Positions 48,570-60,368 are shown, counted from the first letter of the stretch. The stretch: 64,000 nucleotides of DNA from Pseudomonas sihuiensis (GCF_900106015.1 NZ_LT629797.1:4774001-4838000); one strand, 5' to 3'. Program-made: numbers and translations. The notes: generated from the letters alone by a model not told the origin.

Positions 48570-48666
48570 AGCCTGGGACGGTGGCTTTGCTGTCACCATA
48601 GGGCTTTGGGTAGCATTGGCCGGCGCGCCGTGGGCGCGCCTTCGCTTTATTAGTACGGAGAACGCT

Positions 48667-49833
48667 ATGGCTTGGAATGAGCCGGGTGGCAACTCGAACA
48701 ATCAAGACCCTTGGGGCGGCCGCAAAGGCGGTGGCCGGCAGGGGCCGCCGGATCTCGACGAAGCGTTCCGCAAGCTGCAAGAAAGCCTCAACGGGCTGTT
48801 TGGCGGTGGCAAGAAACGTGGTGACGACGACTCTGGTCGCAGTGGCGGCGGTGGCTTCGGCCTGCTGTTCGTCGGTCTCGGCCTGTTGGCGGTGGTATGG
48901 CTGTACAGCGCGATCTACGTGGTGGACGAACAGGAGCAGGCCGTGGTGCTGCGCTTCGGTAAGTACCACGAGACCGTTGGTCCGGGCCTGAATATCTATT
49001 TCCCGCCAATCGATCGCAAGTTCCAGGAAAACGTCACGCGTGAGCGCGCCTACAGTAAGCAGGGCGCCATGCTGACCGAAGACGAGAACATCATCGAAGT
49101 GCCGCTGACCGTGCAGTATCGGGTGAGCAACCTGCAGGACTTCGTGCTCAACGTCGAGCAGCCGGAAGTCAGTCTGCAGCACGCTACCGACAGTGCCGTG
49201 CGCCATGTGGTGGGTTCCACCGAGATGGATCAGGTGCTGACCGAAGGTCGTGAGCTGATAGCCAGCGAGGTGCGTGAGCGCCTGCAGCGTTTCCTCGACA
49301 ACTACCGCACCGGTATCACCATCACTCAGGTGAACATCCAGAGCGCTGCGGCGCCGCGTGAGGTTCAGGAAGCCTTCGATGACGTGATCCGTGCCCGTGA
49401 AGACGAGCAACGCGAGAAGAACCAGGCCGAGTCCTACGCCAACGGCGTGATTCCGGAAGCGCGTGGTCAGGCCCAGCGTCTGCTGGAAGAGGCCAACGGT
49501 TACCGTGATGAAGTCATCGCTCGTGCCCAGGGTGAGGCTGATCGCTTCACCAAGCTGGTCGCCGAGTACCGCAAGGCGCCCGAGATCACTCGCGAGCGTC
49601 TGTACATCGACACCATGCAGGAAGTGATGAGCAACACCAGCAAGGTTCTGGTCACCGGTGACAAGGGGCAGAACAACCTGCTCTATCTGCCGCTGGACAA
49701 GATGATCGACAGCCGTGGTGGTGCTTCTTCCTCCAGTTCTGCCAACAGCAGCAATTCGACAGCGCGTGATCCGGCCGTGCCGCTGAGCAGCGATATGTCG
49801 CAGCGTAACCTGCGTACCCGGGAGGGCCGTTGA
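48667..49833 (+). CDS. hflK: FtsH protease modulator HflK
   Basis: 388 residues. A Gly/Asn-rich cytoplasmic N-terminus (AWNEPGGNSNNQDPWGG), one transmembrane helix (FGLLFVGLGLLAVVWLYSAIYVV) and a periplasmic SPFH/band-7 domain (VVLRFGKYHETVGPGLN, ITITQVNIQSAAAPREVQEAF) with long helices. The C-terminus is rich in Ser and Asn. With HflC it forms a cage around FtsH in the inner membrane. The ATG at 48667 was preferred, with GGAGAA before it. hflC overlaps its stop by one base. Confidence 0.96.
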   Translation: MAWNEPGGNSNNQDPWGGRKGGGRQGPPDLDEAFRKLQESLNGLFGGGKKRGDDDSGRSGGGGFGLLFVGLGLLAVVWLYSAIYVVDEQEQAVVLRFGKYHETVGPGLNIYFPPIDRKFQENVTRERAYSKQGAMLTEDENIIEVPLTVQYRVSNLQDFVLNVEQPEVSLQHATDSAVRHVVGSTEMDQVLTEGRELIASEVRERLQRFLDNYRTGITITQVNIQSAAAPREVQEAFDDVIRAREDEQREKNQAESYANGVIPEARGQAQRLLEEANGYRDEVIARAQGEADRFTKLVAEYRKAPEITRERLYIDTMQEVMSNTSKVLVTGDKGQNNLLYLPLDKMIDSRGGASSSSSANSSNSTARDPAVPLSSDMSQRNLRTREGR

Positions 49834-50702
49834 TGAACAACAAGTCCCTGATCGGCCTGATCGTGGCCGTGGTTGTGGCCCTGGTGGCGTGGAACAGCTT
49901 CTATATCGTGGCGCAGACCGAGCGTGCGGTGCTGTTGCAGTTCGGGCGAGTGGTTCAGCCTGATGTGCAGCCCGGCCTGCATGTGAAGATCCCCTACGTC
50001 AACCAGGTGCGTATCTTCGACGGTCGTCTGCTGACGCTGGACTCGACGTCCTCGCGCTTCCTGACCCTGGAGAAGAAAGCGCTGATGGTCGATGCCTATG
50101 CCAAGTGGCGGGTGAAGGATGCCGAGCGCTTCTATCAGTCCACCTCGGGCATGAAGCAGGTCGCTGATGAGCGTCTGGCGCGTCGTCTGGAAGCATCGCT
50201 GCGTGACCAGTTCGGTAAGCGCACCCTGCACGAATCGGTATCCGGCGAGCGTGATGCGCTGATGGCTGACGTGACCGCGACCCTCAACCGCGCCGCCGAG
50301 CGTGAGTTGGGTATCGAAGTGGTCGATGTTCGGGTCAAGGCCATCGACCTGCCGCGCGAAGTGAACCGCAGCGTGTTCGAGCGGATGAGCACCGAGCGTG
50401 AGCGTGAAGCGCGCGAGCATCGCGCCAAGGGTCGTGAGCTGGCCGAAGGTATTCGCGCCGATGCCGATCGTCAGCGCCGCGTACTGCTGGCTGAAGCCTA
50501 TCGTGAAGCTGAAGAGCTGCGCGGTGACGGTGATGCCCAGGCTGCGTCCATCTACGCCAACGCCTTCGGTCAGGATCAGGAGTTCTACTCCTTCTACCGT
50601 AGTCTGCAGGCTTACCGCGAAAGCTTCGCTGACAAGCGTGATGTGCTGGTGCTGGACCCGGGCAGCGATTTCTTCCGCTACCTGGAAAAATCCAGGCCTT
50701 GA
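49833..50702 (+). CDS. hflC: FtsH protease modulator HflC
   Basis: 289 residues. One N-terminal helix (LIGLIVAVVVALVAWNSFYIV) precedes an SPFH domain with LLQFGRVVQPDVQPGLHVKIPYVNQV and the LGIEVVDVRVKAIDLPREVNRSVFERM segment. A long coiled region follows, then the C-terminal YLEKSRP. The partner of HflK in regulating FtsH. The ATG at 49833 shares a base with the hflK stop, so the two are translationally coupled. A terminator hairpin lies 68 bp after the stop. Confidence 0.96.
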   Translation: MNNKSLIGLIVAVVVALVAWNSFYIVAQTERAVLLQFGRVVQPDVQPGLHVKIPYVNQVRIFDGRLLTLDSTSSRFLTLEKKALMVDAYAKWRVKDAERFYQSTSGMKQVADERLARRLEASLRDQFGKRTLHESVSGERDALMADVTATLNRAAERELGIEVVDVRVKAIDLPREVNRSVFERMSTEREREAREHRAKGRELAEGIRADADRQRRVLLAEAYREAEELRGDGDAQAASIYANAFGQDQEFYSFYRSLQAYRESFADKRDVLVLDPGSDFFRYLEKSRP

Positions 50703-50769
50703 TCGGCAACCCTGGCGGCGCGATGCGTCGCCAGGGTGACCGCAAGGTAAAACGTGGTATCATGCGGCA

Positions 50770-50792
50770 GCCGGGAAAATCCCGGCTTTTTT
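50770..50792 (+). terminator. Terminator after hflC
   Basis: GCCGGG and CCCGGC form a stem around AAAAT, followed by six T. It lies 68 bp after hflC and 16 bp before the DUF2065 start. It may be a partial terminator separating the hfl genes from the next operon. Confidence 0.85.
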
Positions 50793-50807
50793 GCGTCTGT
50801 GGGAATC

Positions 50808-50993
50808 ATGTGGCAGGAACTCGGCATCGCACTGTGTCTGGTATTGGTGCTGGAAGGCATCCTGCCCTTCCTCTATCCGCGCCATTGGCGCGGAGCGGTC
50901 ATGCAGGCAGCTCGTCTGCCCGACCGCCGACTGCGCCTTATGGGGCTGGCCAGCATGCTGCTGGGTTCGGCCCTTCTATATCTGCTTCACTGA
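50808..50993 (+). CDS. DUF2065 family small inner-membrane protein
   Basis: 61 residues with two hydrophobic helices ([20 protein letters not shown] and [16 protein letters not shown]). The [11 protein letters not shown] loop and the pattern L-x-L-V-L-x-E-G match DUF2065, a small family found between hflC and hisZ or purA. The ATG at 50808 was chosen because GGGA is upstream; a longer reading from 50754 crosses the terminator hairpin. Function unknown. Confidence 0.85.
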   Translation: MWQELGIALCLVLVLEGILPFLYPRHWRGAVMQAARLPDRRLRLMGLASMLLGSALLYLLH

Positions 50994-51030
50994 AGGCTTG
51001 TGCCGCCCGGATCGAGAGGGGAATGGCGAA

Positions 51031-53570
<2,540 letters not shown>

Positions 53571-53596
53571 TCGAGATGCTCTCGAGTCGCACAGGA

Positions 53597-53618
53597 GCCG
53601 CCTTCGGGCGGCTTTTTT
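53597..53618 (+). terminator. Terminator after purA
   Basis: GCCGCC-TTCG-GGCGGC with six T directly after it is a classical intrinsic terminator with a stable UUCG tetraloop. Confidence 0.95.
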
Positions 53619-53674
53619 GTGCCCGTCCGTACCGGCGCTCCTGCATGGGAGCTGGGCATGCGCTTTGCTTATAT

Positions 53675-53701
53675 TCAATAAATCCCGGAAGTCGCCGTTA
53701 T
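53675..53701 (+). promoter_or_regulatory. Possible sigma-28 promoter of the chemoreceptor
   Basis: TCAATAAA, then 11 bases, then GCCGTTAT. The -10 keeps GCCG and matches 6 of 8; the -35 is weaker. It lies 31 bp before the start of a chemoreceptor, the class of gene FliA controls. The stronger example at motA is at 34980-35006. Confidence 0.5.
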
Positions 53702-53731
53702 AGCTATTACGGTTGTTGAGGAGTGTCCCCA

Positions 53732-55666
53732 GTGTTCGCCATCGTTTCCATGTTGCGTAGCCGTTTGTTGCGCCCGGTGTTCGTTGCGCTTGGCCTGGCC
53801 ATGTTGGTGCAGGTCGGTTTGGCTGTTTGGCTGATGCGCGCCTCGGTCGACGGTATGGTCGAGGATCTGGCGCAGCGCCTGGGTGGTGAGAGCCGCCGCC
53901 TTGGCGAAGAGCTGAACATGGCTGAACGCGAGATGAGCCAGGGTCTTGCGGCGTTGGCGAGCAGTACCCGCACTCGCCTGGGCGAAGGGCTTTCTGGCCA
54001 GTTGAAGAGTGAGCAGGCGCAACTGCGTGCGGTGCTCGAGGGCAATCTCAAGCAGTCCGGCCAGGCGCTGGCGCAATTGCTGGCTGGGGTGGCGCCGAAG
54101 TCCATCTGGGATCTGGATATTCCAGCGCTCACGGCACTGACGCGCATCGCCCAGCAGGACCCAGCGGTGCTGTTCGCCATCATCTATGACGCCGAAGGCA
54201 AGCGCCTGACGCGCAACTTCAATCGCAGTAATGCGCAGGTGCGCGAGCTGGTCGCTGCCGGGCAGGGTGACTCGCCGCTGGATAAGTTGGTGGAGGCGGC
54301 CTCGCGTGATCCGCGTGTATACGTGGTCGAGGCGCAAATCAGTCCGATGGGGGCGTCGATCGGCAAGGTGCAGATGGGCCTGTCGCTGGATCTGGTGGAA
54401 AAGGAGCTGACGGCGCTGGACGGTCGTTTCGCGGCGCTGGTCAGTGGTGCGGGTGAGTTGGTCGACAGCAGTCTGGCTGGCGCTTCCGAAGAGGCGACCG
54501 GTGCGCTGCGCGAGCGTCTGCAGTCGGCCGAGCGCTACGCCCAGGAAATGGCGCGCAACGGTGGTGAGTCGGTGCGCGTGGCGGCGGATTCGCTGCGCTG
54601 GAACATCGCCCTCGGCCTGTTGATCGTGGGGGCGCTGGCAATGCTAGTGGTCGCCCTTGTATTGGGTTGGCGAGTGCTGAGTCGCTTGCGCTTGCTTAGT
54701 GCAGCGCTCAATGACCTGGCGGCGGGCGAGGGCGATCTGACGCGGCGCGTGAGCATCGACAGTCAGGACGAGGTCGGCGAGATGGCCGATGCGGTCAATC
54801 GCTTCATCGCCAAGCTGCAGCCCATCGTGCGTGAGTCGGGTGAGGTGGCGTTACGTACCGGTGAGCAGATTCGCAGCTTGACTCAGCGCGGCGTGGCGGC
54901 CGAGGCGGCTGCCGGGCGGCAGCGCGATGAGGTGGCGGGCAGCCTGCAGGCGTTGGAGCAAATGGCCGACGAGGCGCAGGCGGAAAGCCAGGCCATGCAG
55001 GACGCGTTGCAGCGCGTCGACACCATCCGCCAGGCGGCGCACGAGAACGCGGCTATCGCTCAGCGTCTGTCCACGCTGATCGAGGGCTTGGTGGCGCGGG
55101 TGGCCGATGGTTCGGCGGTGATCGAGCGCCTGGCCAAGCAGAGCGAGCAGATCGAGGTGGTGCTGACGGTGATTCAGTCCATCGCCGAGCAGACCAACCT
55201 GCTGGCGCTCAATGCCGCCATCGAGGCGGCACGCGCTGGCGAGAGTGGTCGTGGGTTTGCTGTGGTGGCTGACGAGGTGCGGGCGCTGGCGAGCAAGACT
55301 CAGCAGTCAACCGGCGATATCCAGACCCATATCGCTGCCCTGCAGCGGGGCGCGCAGGAGGCGGTCACCGCCATCGCCCAGGCGGGCGCGCAAGGTAGTG
55401 AAGGTCTGCAGGTGCTGCGTGACAGTGCGCGTCTGCAGCAGTCGGTGCAGCAGTCGGTGGATGAAGTGCATGGCGCCATCAATGCAGCGACTCAGGCAGC
55501 GGCACACCAGGCGCAAGGAGCTGGAGCGGTACGCGGGCGTGTCGAGACCATCCATGCCGAAGCGCAGCGTGCGGCCGAGGCGGTGGCGGCGATTGCGGGT
55601 AACGCGCGAGCGCTGGATGAGTTGGCAGCGCAGCTCAAGGCCAGTCTGGGGCAGTTCAAAGTGTAG
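53732..55666 (+). CDS. Methyl-accepting chemotaxis protein
   Basis: 644 residues. First transmembrane helix at ~12-32 ([21 protein letters not shown]), a periplasmic ligand domain with helical character (~35-290), second helix at ~292-312 ([22 protein letters not shown]) and a HAMP ([21 protein letters not shown]). The signalling domain has the near-invariant tip [34 protein letters not shown]. It ends [10 protein letters not shown], without a CheR-tethering pentapeptide. The GTG at 53732 follows GAGGAG by 8 bases. The ligand is unknown. Confidence 0.93.
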   Translation: MFAIVSMLRSRLLRPVFVALGLAMLVQVGLAVWLMRASVDGMVEDLAQRLGGESRRLGEELNMAEREMSQGLAALASSTRTRLGEGLSGQLKSEQAQLRAVLEGNLKQSGQALAQLLAGVAPKSIWDLDIPALTALTRIAQQDPAVLFAIIYDAEGKRLTRNFNRSNAQVRELVAAGQGDSPLDKLVEAASRDPRVYVVEAQISPMGASIGKVQMGLSLDLVEKELTALDGRFAALVSGAGELVDSSLAGASEEATGALRERLQSAERYAQEMARNGGESVRVAADSLRWNIALGLLIVGALAMLVVALVLGWRVLSRLRLLSAALNDLAAGEGDLTRRVSIDSQDEVGEMADAVNRFIAKLQPIVRESGEVALRTGEQIRSLTQRGVAAEAAAGRQRDEVAGSLQALEQMADEAQAESQAMQDALQRVDTIRQAAHENAAIAQRLSTLIEGLVARVADGSAVIERLAKQSEQIEVVLTVIQSIAEQTNLLALNAAIEAARAGESGRGFAVVADEVRALASKTQQSTGDIQTHIAALQRGAQEAVTAIAQAGAQGSEGLQVLRDSARLQQSVQQSVDEVHGAINAATQAAAHQAQGAGAVRGRVETIHAEAQRAAEAVAAIAGNARALDELAAQLKASLGQFKV

Positions 55667-55755
55667 GGGGGCTGTGCGCACCTCGCTGCTCTAAGGTCTT
55701 GGCGGGTGCGCGCAGCGGCGCACCTTGCGAGGTGGCGCGCTTTTTCGTGGGCAAT

Positions 55756-55784
55756 AAAAAACCGAGCCATTGGCTCGGTTTTTT
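55756..55784. terminator. Bidirectional terminator chemoreceptor / tRNA-Leu
   Basis: AAAAAACCGAGCC and GGCTCGGTTTTTT form a long stem with the short ATT centre. It ends 6 bp before the tRNA 3' end and serves both converging transcripts. Confidence 0.93.
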
Positions 55785-55790
55785 GAAATT

Positions 55791-55877
55791 TGGTGCCCAG
55801 GAGAAGACTCGAACTTCCACGACCGTTAAGTCACTGATACCTGAAACCAGCGCGTCTACCAATTCCGCCACCTGGGC
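55791..55877 (-). tRNA. tRNA-Leu (anticodon CAG), copy 1
   Basis: 87 bases with CCA encoded. Read on the minus strand it starts GCCCAGGTGGCGGAATTGG and ends CTGGGCACCA. The acceptor stem is GCCCAGG with CCTGGGC. The anticodon loop TTCAGGT gives CAG, reading CUG. The long variable arm is typical of a class II tRNA. Identical to the second copy 171 bp away. Confidence 0.95.
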
Positions 55878-55961
55878 ACTGCAGCAATGTTCGTCGTTGC
55901 CGACACGGAGCGTTGCATCCGTTTATTTGTAAAGTGGGTTATCAAGCCACTTCACGAAATT

Positions 55962-56048
55962 TGGTGCCCAGGAGAAGACTCGAACTTCCACGACCGTTAA
56001 GTCACTGATACCTGAAACCAGCGCGTCTACCAATTCCGCCACCTGGGC
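55962..56048 (-). tRNA. tRNA-Leu (anticodon CAG), copy 2
   Basis: Same 87-base sequence as 55791-55877, with no difference that I can find. It is the promoter-proximal copy. The 84-bp spacer after it contains a CCACTT/AAGTGG-type hairpin that could mark processing between the two. Confidence 0.95.
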
Positions 56049-56111
56049 ACAGAAACCGATGAATCATCATCTGCTTCGTGTTACAACGTCTGCTCGACGC
56101 TGTGGGCGCGA

Positions 56112-56140
56112 ACTATACGGGCGGGCATTTACCTTGTAAA
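56112..56140 (-). promoter_or_regulatory. Promoter of the tRNA-Leu pair
   Basis: On the minus strand TTTACA, 17 bases, TATAGT. It is followed by a GC-rich stretch (GCGCCC) at the expected start site, as is usual for stable-RNA promoters under stringent control. The start of the first tRNA is about 60 bp downstream. Confidence 0.75.
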
Positions 56141-56255
56141 CCCCTGACCCCAAAAAAATTATTGTCGCCGGAAAAGCTGCCTTGAATGACGTTTTCGCGC
56201 TTCAATAGGCAGATGGCATACACCTCTATAGATAAGCACAGGTAATCCTCCTTAC

Positions 56256-58763
56256 ATGGCCGATTGGCAATCCCTCGATCCCGAGGCCGCCCGCGAGGCG
56301 GAAAAATACGACAACCCCATCCCCAGCCGTGAGCTGATCCTTTCGCATCTGGCCGAGCGCGGCGCGCCTGCCAGTCGTGAACAACTGGTCGAAGAGTTCG
56401 GTTTGCATACCGACGATCAGCTCGAGGCACTGCGACGCCGACTGCGCGCCATGGAGCGCGACGGTCAGCTCATCTATACCCGTCGTGGCACCTATGCCCC
56501 GGTGGACAAGCTCGACCTGATCTGCGGTCGCATCAGTGGCCATCGTGATGGCTTCGGCTTCCTCGTGCCGGATGACGGCAGTGACGACCTGTTCCTCAGC
56601 CCGGCGCAGATGCGCCTGGTGTTCGATCGTGATCGGGCGTTGGTGCGGGTGGCAGGTTTCGATCGCCGTGGCCGTCGTGAAGGCGGCATCGTCGAGGTGA
56701 TCGAGCGCGCGCACGAGAGCATCGTCGGCCGGTACTACGAAGAGAACGGCATCGGCTTCGTCGTCGCCGACAATCCCAAGATCCAGCAGGAAGTGCTGGT
56801 CACCCCAGGGCGCACTGCCGGTGCGCGCATCGGCCAGTTCGTCGAGATCAAGATCACTCACTGGCCTACGCAGCGTTTCCAGCCGCAGGGCGACATTGTC
56901 GAGGTGATCGGCAACTACATGGCGCCGGGCATGGAGATCGACGTGGCGCTGCGCAGCTACGACATCCCGCACGTTTGGCCCGAGGCGGTAGTCAAGGAAG
57001 CGCGCAAGCTCAAGCCTGAGGTGGAGGAGAAGGACAAGGAGAAGCGCATCGACCTGCGCCATCTGCCTTTCGTCACCATCGATGGTGAAGACGCCCGCGA
57101 CTTCGACGATGCCGTGTACTGCGAGAAGAACAGCAGCCGCTGGAAGTTGTTCTCCGGTGGCTGGAAACTCTACGTGGCCATCGCCGACGTCTCGCACTAC
57201 GTCAAGGTCGGCTCGGCGCTGGATGCCGAGGCGGTCGAGCGCGGCAACTCGGTGTATTTCCCCGAGCGCGTCGTACCGATGCTGCCGGAGGAGCTGTCCA
57301 ACGGCCTGTGCTCGCTCAACCCGCATGTCGATCGCCTGGCCATGGTCTGCGAAATGACCATGTCCAAGAGCGGCCAGATGGTCGACTACAAGTTCTACGA
57401 GGCAGTGATCCACTCCCATGCGCGCCTGACCTACAACAAGGTCAGCCTGATGCTGGAAGATCCCAAGAGCAGCGAGGGTAAGTCCCTGCGCAGCGAGTAC
57501 AAGGAAGTCCTGCCGCACCTCAATCAGCTCTACGCGTTGTATCAGGTACTGGTCGCCGCTCGTCACGAGCGCGGCGCCATCGACTTCGAGACCCAGGAAA
57601 CCCGCATCATCTTCGGCGAAGGGCGCAAGATCGCGGAGATCCGCCCGACCCAGCGCAACGATGCGCACAAGTTGATCGAGGAGTGCATGCTGGCCGCCAA
57701 CGTGGCCACCGCGCGCTTCATGCAGGATCACGAGATCCCGTCGCTGTATCGCGTGCACGATGGCCCGCCGCCGGAGCGCCTGGAGAAGCTCAAGGCCTTC
57801 CTCGGTGAGCTGGGGTTGTCGCTGCAGCGTGGCAAATCCAAGGATGGTCCGTCACCCAAGGACTATCAGCGCCTGCTGGAAAGCATCCGCGAGCGCCCGG
57901 ACTATCACCTGATCCAGACCGTGATGCTGCGTTCGCTGAGTCAGGCGGTGTACAGCGCGCAGAACGAAGGGCACTTCGGCCTCAATTACGAGGCGTATAC
58001 CCACTTCACCTCGCCGATCCGTCGCTATCCCGACCTGCTGGTGCACCGTGCCATTCGCAGCGTGGTCCGTTCCAAGCGCGACACCAAGCACGTGGAGCGT
58101 GCCGGTGCGGCAGTCATGCCCAAGGCGCGTATCTATCCGTACGACGAAGCGACCCTGGAAAAGCTCGGCGAGCAGTGCTCGATGACCGAGCGCCGTGCCG
58201 ACGAAGCGACCCGCGACGTGGTCAACTGGCTCAAGTGCGAGTTCATGCAGGATCGTGTCGGTGAGACCTTTGCCGGTGTGATCACTGCCGTGACCGGTTT
58301 TGGCATTTTCGTCGAGCTGCGCGATATCTACGTCGAGGGTCTGGTGCATGTGACCGCGCTGCCGGCCGACTACTACCACTTCGACCCGGTTCACCATCGC
58401 CTCTCCGGCGAGCGCAGCGGCCGCAGCTTCCGTCTTGGCGACAGCGTCGAGGTCAAGGTGATGCGCGTCGATCTGGATGAGCGCAAGATCGACTTCGAGC
58501 TGAGCCAGGACAAGGCCGGCAAGGGTGATGATGCGCGTCGCGGCGGCAAACCGAGCGGCATGGGCAATACCGACGTGCAGAAAAGCCGGGACGTGAAGAA
58601 GGCGCTGTTGGCTGGCGCCAAGGCTGGCAAGGGTGCGAGTGGCAAAGGTGCTGCCGGCAAGTCGGCGAGCAAGCCGGCCGGCGGTGCGCGCAAAGGTTCC
58701 GGGCGTGGTGAAAGTGCCCCGCCAGCTGCCGGTAAACCGCGCAAGCGTAAGGCCAAGTCATGA
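56256..58763 (+). CDS. rnr: Ribonuclease R
   Basis: 835 residues. N-terminal helix-turn-helix and cold-shock domains (about 20-240) precede the RNB catalytic domain with DGEDARDFDDAVY. S1 domain at ~640-725 (GETFAGVITAVTGFGIFVEL, RLGDSVEVKVMRVD). The C-terminal ~95 residues are low-complexity, rich in Lys, Ala and Gly, and end PRKRKAKS. The enzyme digests structured RNA from 3' to 5'. The stop overlaps the rlmB start (ATGA). Confidence 0.97.
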   Translation: MADWQSLDPEAAREAEKYDNPIPSRELILSHLAERGAPASREQLVEEFGLHTDDQLEALRRRLRAMERDGQLIYTRRGTYAPVDKLDLICGRISGHRDGFGFLVPDDGSDDLFLSPAQMRLVFDRDRALVRVAGFDRRGRREGGIVEVIERAHESIVGRYYEENGIGFVVADNPKIQQEVLVTPGRTAGARIGQFVEIKITHWPTQRFQPQGDIVEVIGNYMAPGMEIDVALRSYDIPHVWPEAVVKEARKLKPEVEEKDKEKRIDLRHLPFVTIDGEDARDFDDAVYCEKNSSRWKLFSGGWKLYVAIADVSHYVKVGSALDAEAVERGNSVYFPERVVPMLPEELSNGLCSLNPHVDRLAMVCEMTMSKSGQMVDYKFYEAVIHSHARLTYNKVSLMLEDPKSSEGKSLRSEYKEVLPHLNQLYALYQVLVAARHERGAIDFETQETRIIFGEGRKIAEIRPTQRNDAHKLIEECMLAANVATARFMQDHEIPSLYRVHDGPPPERLEKLKAFLGELGLSLQRGKSKDGPSPKDYQRLLESIRERPDYHLIQTVMLRSLSQAVYSAQNEGHFGLNYEAYTHFTSPIRRYPDLLVHRAIRSVVRSKRDTKHVERAGAAVMPKARIYPYDEATLEKLGEQCSMTERRADEATRDVVNWLKCEFMQDRVGETFAGVITAVTGFGIFVELRDIYVEGLVHVTALPADYYHFDPVHHRLSGERSGRSFRLGDSVEVKVMRVDLDERKIDFELSQDKAGKGDDARRGGKPSGMGNTDVQKSRDVKKALLAGAKAGKGASGKGAAGKSASKPAGGARKGSGRGESAPPAAGKPRKRKAKS

Positions 58764-59512
58764 GTGATCTGGAAAAGATCTACGGCGTACATGCCGTAGA
58801 GGCCATGCTGCGTCATCACCCCAAACGGGTGAAGCAGGTCTGGCTGGCCGATGGTCGCAGTGATCCTCGGGTGCAGCCCTTGCTGGAGCTGGCTGCGCAG
58901 TCTCGCGTAAAAGTGGGGCAGTGCGAGCGCCGTGAGATGGATGCCTGGGTCGAGGGTGTGCATCAGGGTGTGGTTGCCGATGTCAGCCCCAGTCAGGTCT
59001 GGGGCGAGGCGATGCTCGAAGAGTTGCTCGATCGCTGCGAAGGCCCGCCTTTGCTGCTGGTGCTCGATGGCGTGACCGACCCGCACAACCTGGGGGCTTG
59101 TCTGCGCACGGCAGATGCCGCCGGCGCGTTGGCGGTGATCGTGCCCAAGGACAAATCGGCCACCCTCAACGCCACGGTACGCAAGGTGGCCTGCGGTGCT
59201 GCCGAGGTGATTCCGCTGGTGGCGGTGACCAACCTGGCGCGCAGTCTGGAGAAGTTGCAGCAGCGTGGCCTGTGGGTGGTTGGTACGGCCGGTGAGGCCG
59301 AGCTGGAGGTCTATCAGCAGGACATGACCGGGCCAACGGTGCTGGTCATGGGGGCCGAGGGCAAGGGCATGCGCCGGTTGACCCGCGAGCATTGCGATTA
59401 CCTGGTCAAGCTGCCCATGGGCGGCAGTGTCAGCAGCCTCAATGTCTCGGTTGCTACTGGGGTCTGCCTGTTCGAAGCGGTGCGTCAGCGTCAGGCCCAG
59501 CGCAAGGGCTGA
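58760..59512 (+). CDS. rlmB: 23S rRNA (guanosine(2251)-2'-O)-methyltransferase
   Basis: 250 residues; SpoU/TrmD-like knotted methyltransferase. N-terminal substrate-binding region KIYGVHAVEAMLRHHPKRV, then LDGVTDPHNLGACLRTADAAG, LVMGAEGKGMRRL and the PMGGSVSSLNVSVATGVCLFEA knot motif. It methylates G2251 in the P-loop of 23S rRNA. Translationally coupled with rnr by ATGA overlap. Confidence 0.96.
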   Translation: MSDLEKIYGVHAVEAMLRHHPKRVKQVWLADGRSDPRVQPLLELAAQSRVKVGQCERREMDAWVEGVHQGVVADVSPSQVWGEAMLEELLDRCEGPPLLLVLDGVTDPHNLGACLRTADAAGALAVIVPKDKSATLNATVRKVACGAAEVIPLVAVTNLARSLEKLQQRGLWVVGTAGEAELEVYQQDMTGPTVLVMGAEGKGMRRLTREHCDYLVKLPMGGSVSSLNVSVATGVCLFEAVRQRQAQRKG

Positions 59513-59537
59513 CTGCTCAAATAATCGCCAATTCGTC

Positions 59538-59566
59538 TTGCGTGCGGCAGGGGGCTTCTCTAGAAT
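59538..59566 (+). promoter_or_regulatory. Promoter of the rpsF operon
   Basis: TTGCGT, 17 bases, TAGAAT, a good sigma-70 pair. It lies between rlmB and rpsF, giving a leader of about 115 bases that contains the S6:S18-type structure. Confidence 0.7.
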
Positions 59567-59635
59567 GGCGCCCCTTGCCGTGACGGCAGGCCTTTTCGTG
59601 CCTACCGCCTGGCAAGCTCATCACGAGAAAACCCA

Positions 59636-59681
59636 CTCCTTGCCTGACCACCTTAGTTGGCAGGCTACAACCCGTAAGGAG
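59636..59681 (+). promoter_or_regulatory. S6:S18-type autoregulatory mRNA leader
   Basis: CTCCTT (59636-59641) pairs with AAGGAG (59676-59681), which is the ribosome binding site of rpsF. Inside, GCCTG pairs with CAGGC and CCA with TGG. The 3' side carries an unpaired bulge TACAACCCGT with the CCG expected for binding of the S6-S18 complex. This would shut off translation when the two proteins are in excess. Confidence 0.75.
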
Positions 59682-59686
59682 CATTT

Positions 59687-60109
59687 ATGCGTCATTACGA
59701 AATCATCTTTCTGGTTCACCCGGACCAGAGCGAGCAAGTCGGCGGCATGGTCGAGCGTTACACCAAGCTGATCGAAGAAGACGGTGGCAAGATTCACCGC
59801 CTGGAAGACTGGGGCCGTCGTCAGCTGGCTTACGCCATCAACAACGTCCACAAAGCCCACTACGTGATGCTCAACGTAGAGTGCACCGGTAAGGCCCTGG
59901 CCGAGCTGGAAGACAACTTCCGCTACAACGACGCCGTGATCCGTAACCTGGTCATCCGTCGCGACGAGGCCGTCACTGGCCAGTCCGAGATGCTGAAGGC
60001 CGAAGAAAACCGCAGTGAGCGCCGCGAGCGTCGTGAACGTCCTGAAAACGCCGAATCCAACGACGGCGATGACAGCGACAGCAACGACAGCGACAACGCT
60101 GACGAGTAA
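59687..60109 (+). CDS. rpsF: 30S ribosomal protein S6
   Basis: 140 residues. The N-terminal [18 protein letters not shown], the middle [29 protein letters not shown] and NDAVIRNLV are characteristic of S6. The C-terminal ~40 residues are charged, first RRERRERPE and then a tail of Asp, Ser and Asn ending DNADE. It pairs with S18 on the 30S platform. It is first in the operon and preceded by its regulatory leader. Confidence 0.98.
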   Translation: MRHYEIIFLVHPDQSEQVGGMVERYTKLIEEDGGKIHRLEDWGRRQLAYAINNVHKAHYVMLNVECTGKALAELEDNFRYNDAVIRNLVIRRDEAVTGQSEMLKAEENRSERRERRERPENAESNDGDDSDSNDSDNADE

Positions 60110-60137
60110 TCCACGGATCTATTGAGGAGCCAATCAC

Positions 60138-60368
60138 ATGGCACGTTTCTTCCGTCGTCGTAAATTCTGCCGCTTCACCGCTGAAGACGTGAAAGAGATC
60201 GATTTCAAAGATCTCAACACCCTGAAAGCCTACATCTCGGAAACCGGCAAGATCGTTCCTAGCCGTATCACCGGTACCAAGGCTCGTTATCAGCGTCAGC
60301 TGGCCACCGCTATCAAGCGCGCCCGCTTCCTGGCCCTGCTGCCCTACACCGACAGCCACGGCCGCTGA
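60138..60368 (+). CDS. rpsR: 30S ribosomal protein S18
   Basis: 76 residues: [25 protein letters not shown], then [39 protein letters not shown], the standard S18 sequence. GAGGAG precedes the ATG. It is the partner of S6 in the ribosome and in regulation of this operon, 28 bp after rpsF. Confidence 0.99.
   Translation: MARFFRRRKFCRFTAEDVKEIDFKDLNTLKAYISETGKIVPSRITGTKARYQRQLATAIKRARFLALLPYTDSHGR

Larger units (their letters stand above)
55667..56255. other. 589-bp tRNA region between the chemoreceptor and rnr
   Basis: No protein gene is present. It holds a bidirectional terminator, two identical tRNA-Leu genes on the minus strand with an 84-bp spacer, their strong promoter, and ~115 bp upstream of rnr. 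The last part is AT-rich near 56150 (a run of seven A) but gives no firm promoter for rnr. Confidence 0.7.

Noticed and set aside
55656..55871. Small frame starting MAELVDALVSG
   Set aside because: It runs through a tRNA-Leu gene; this is a familiar false protein call made from tRNA sequence.
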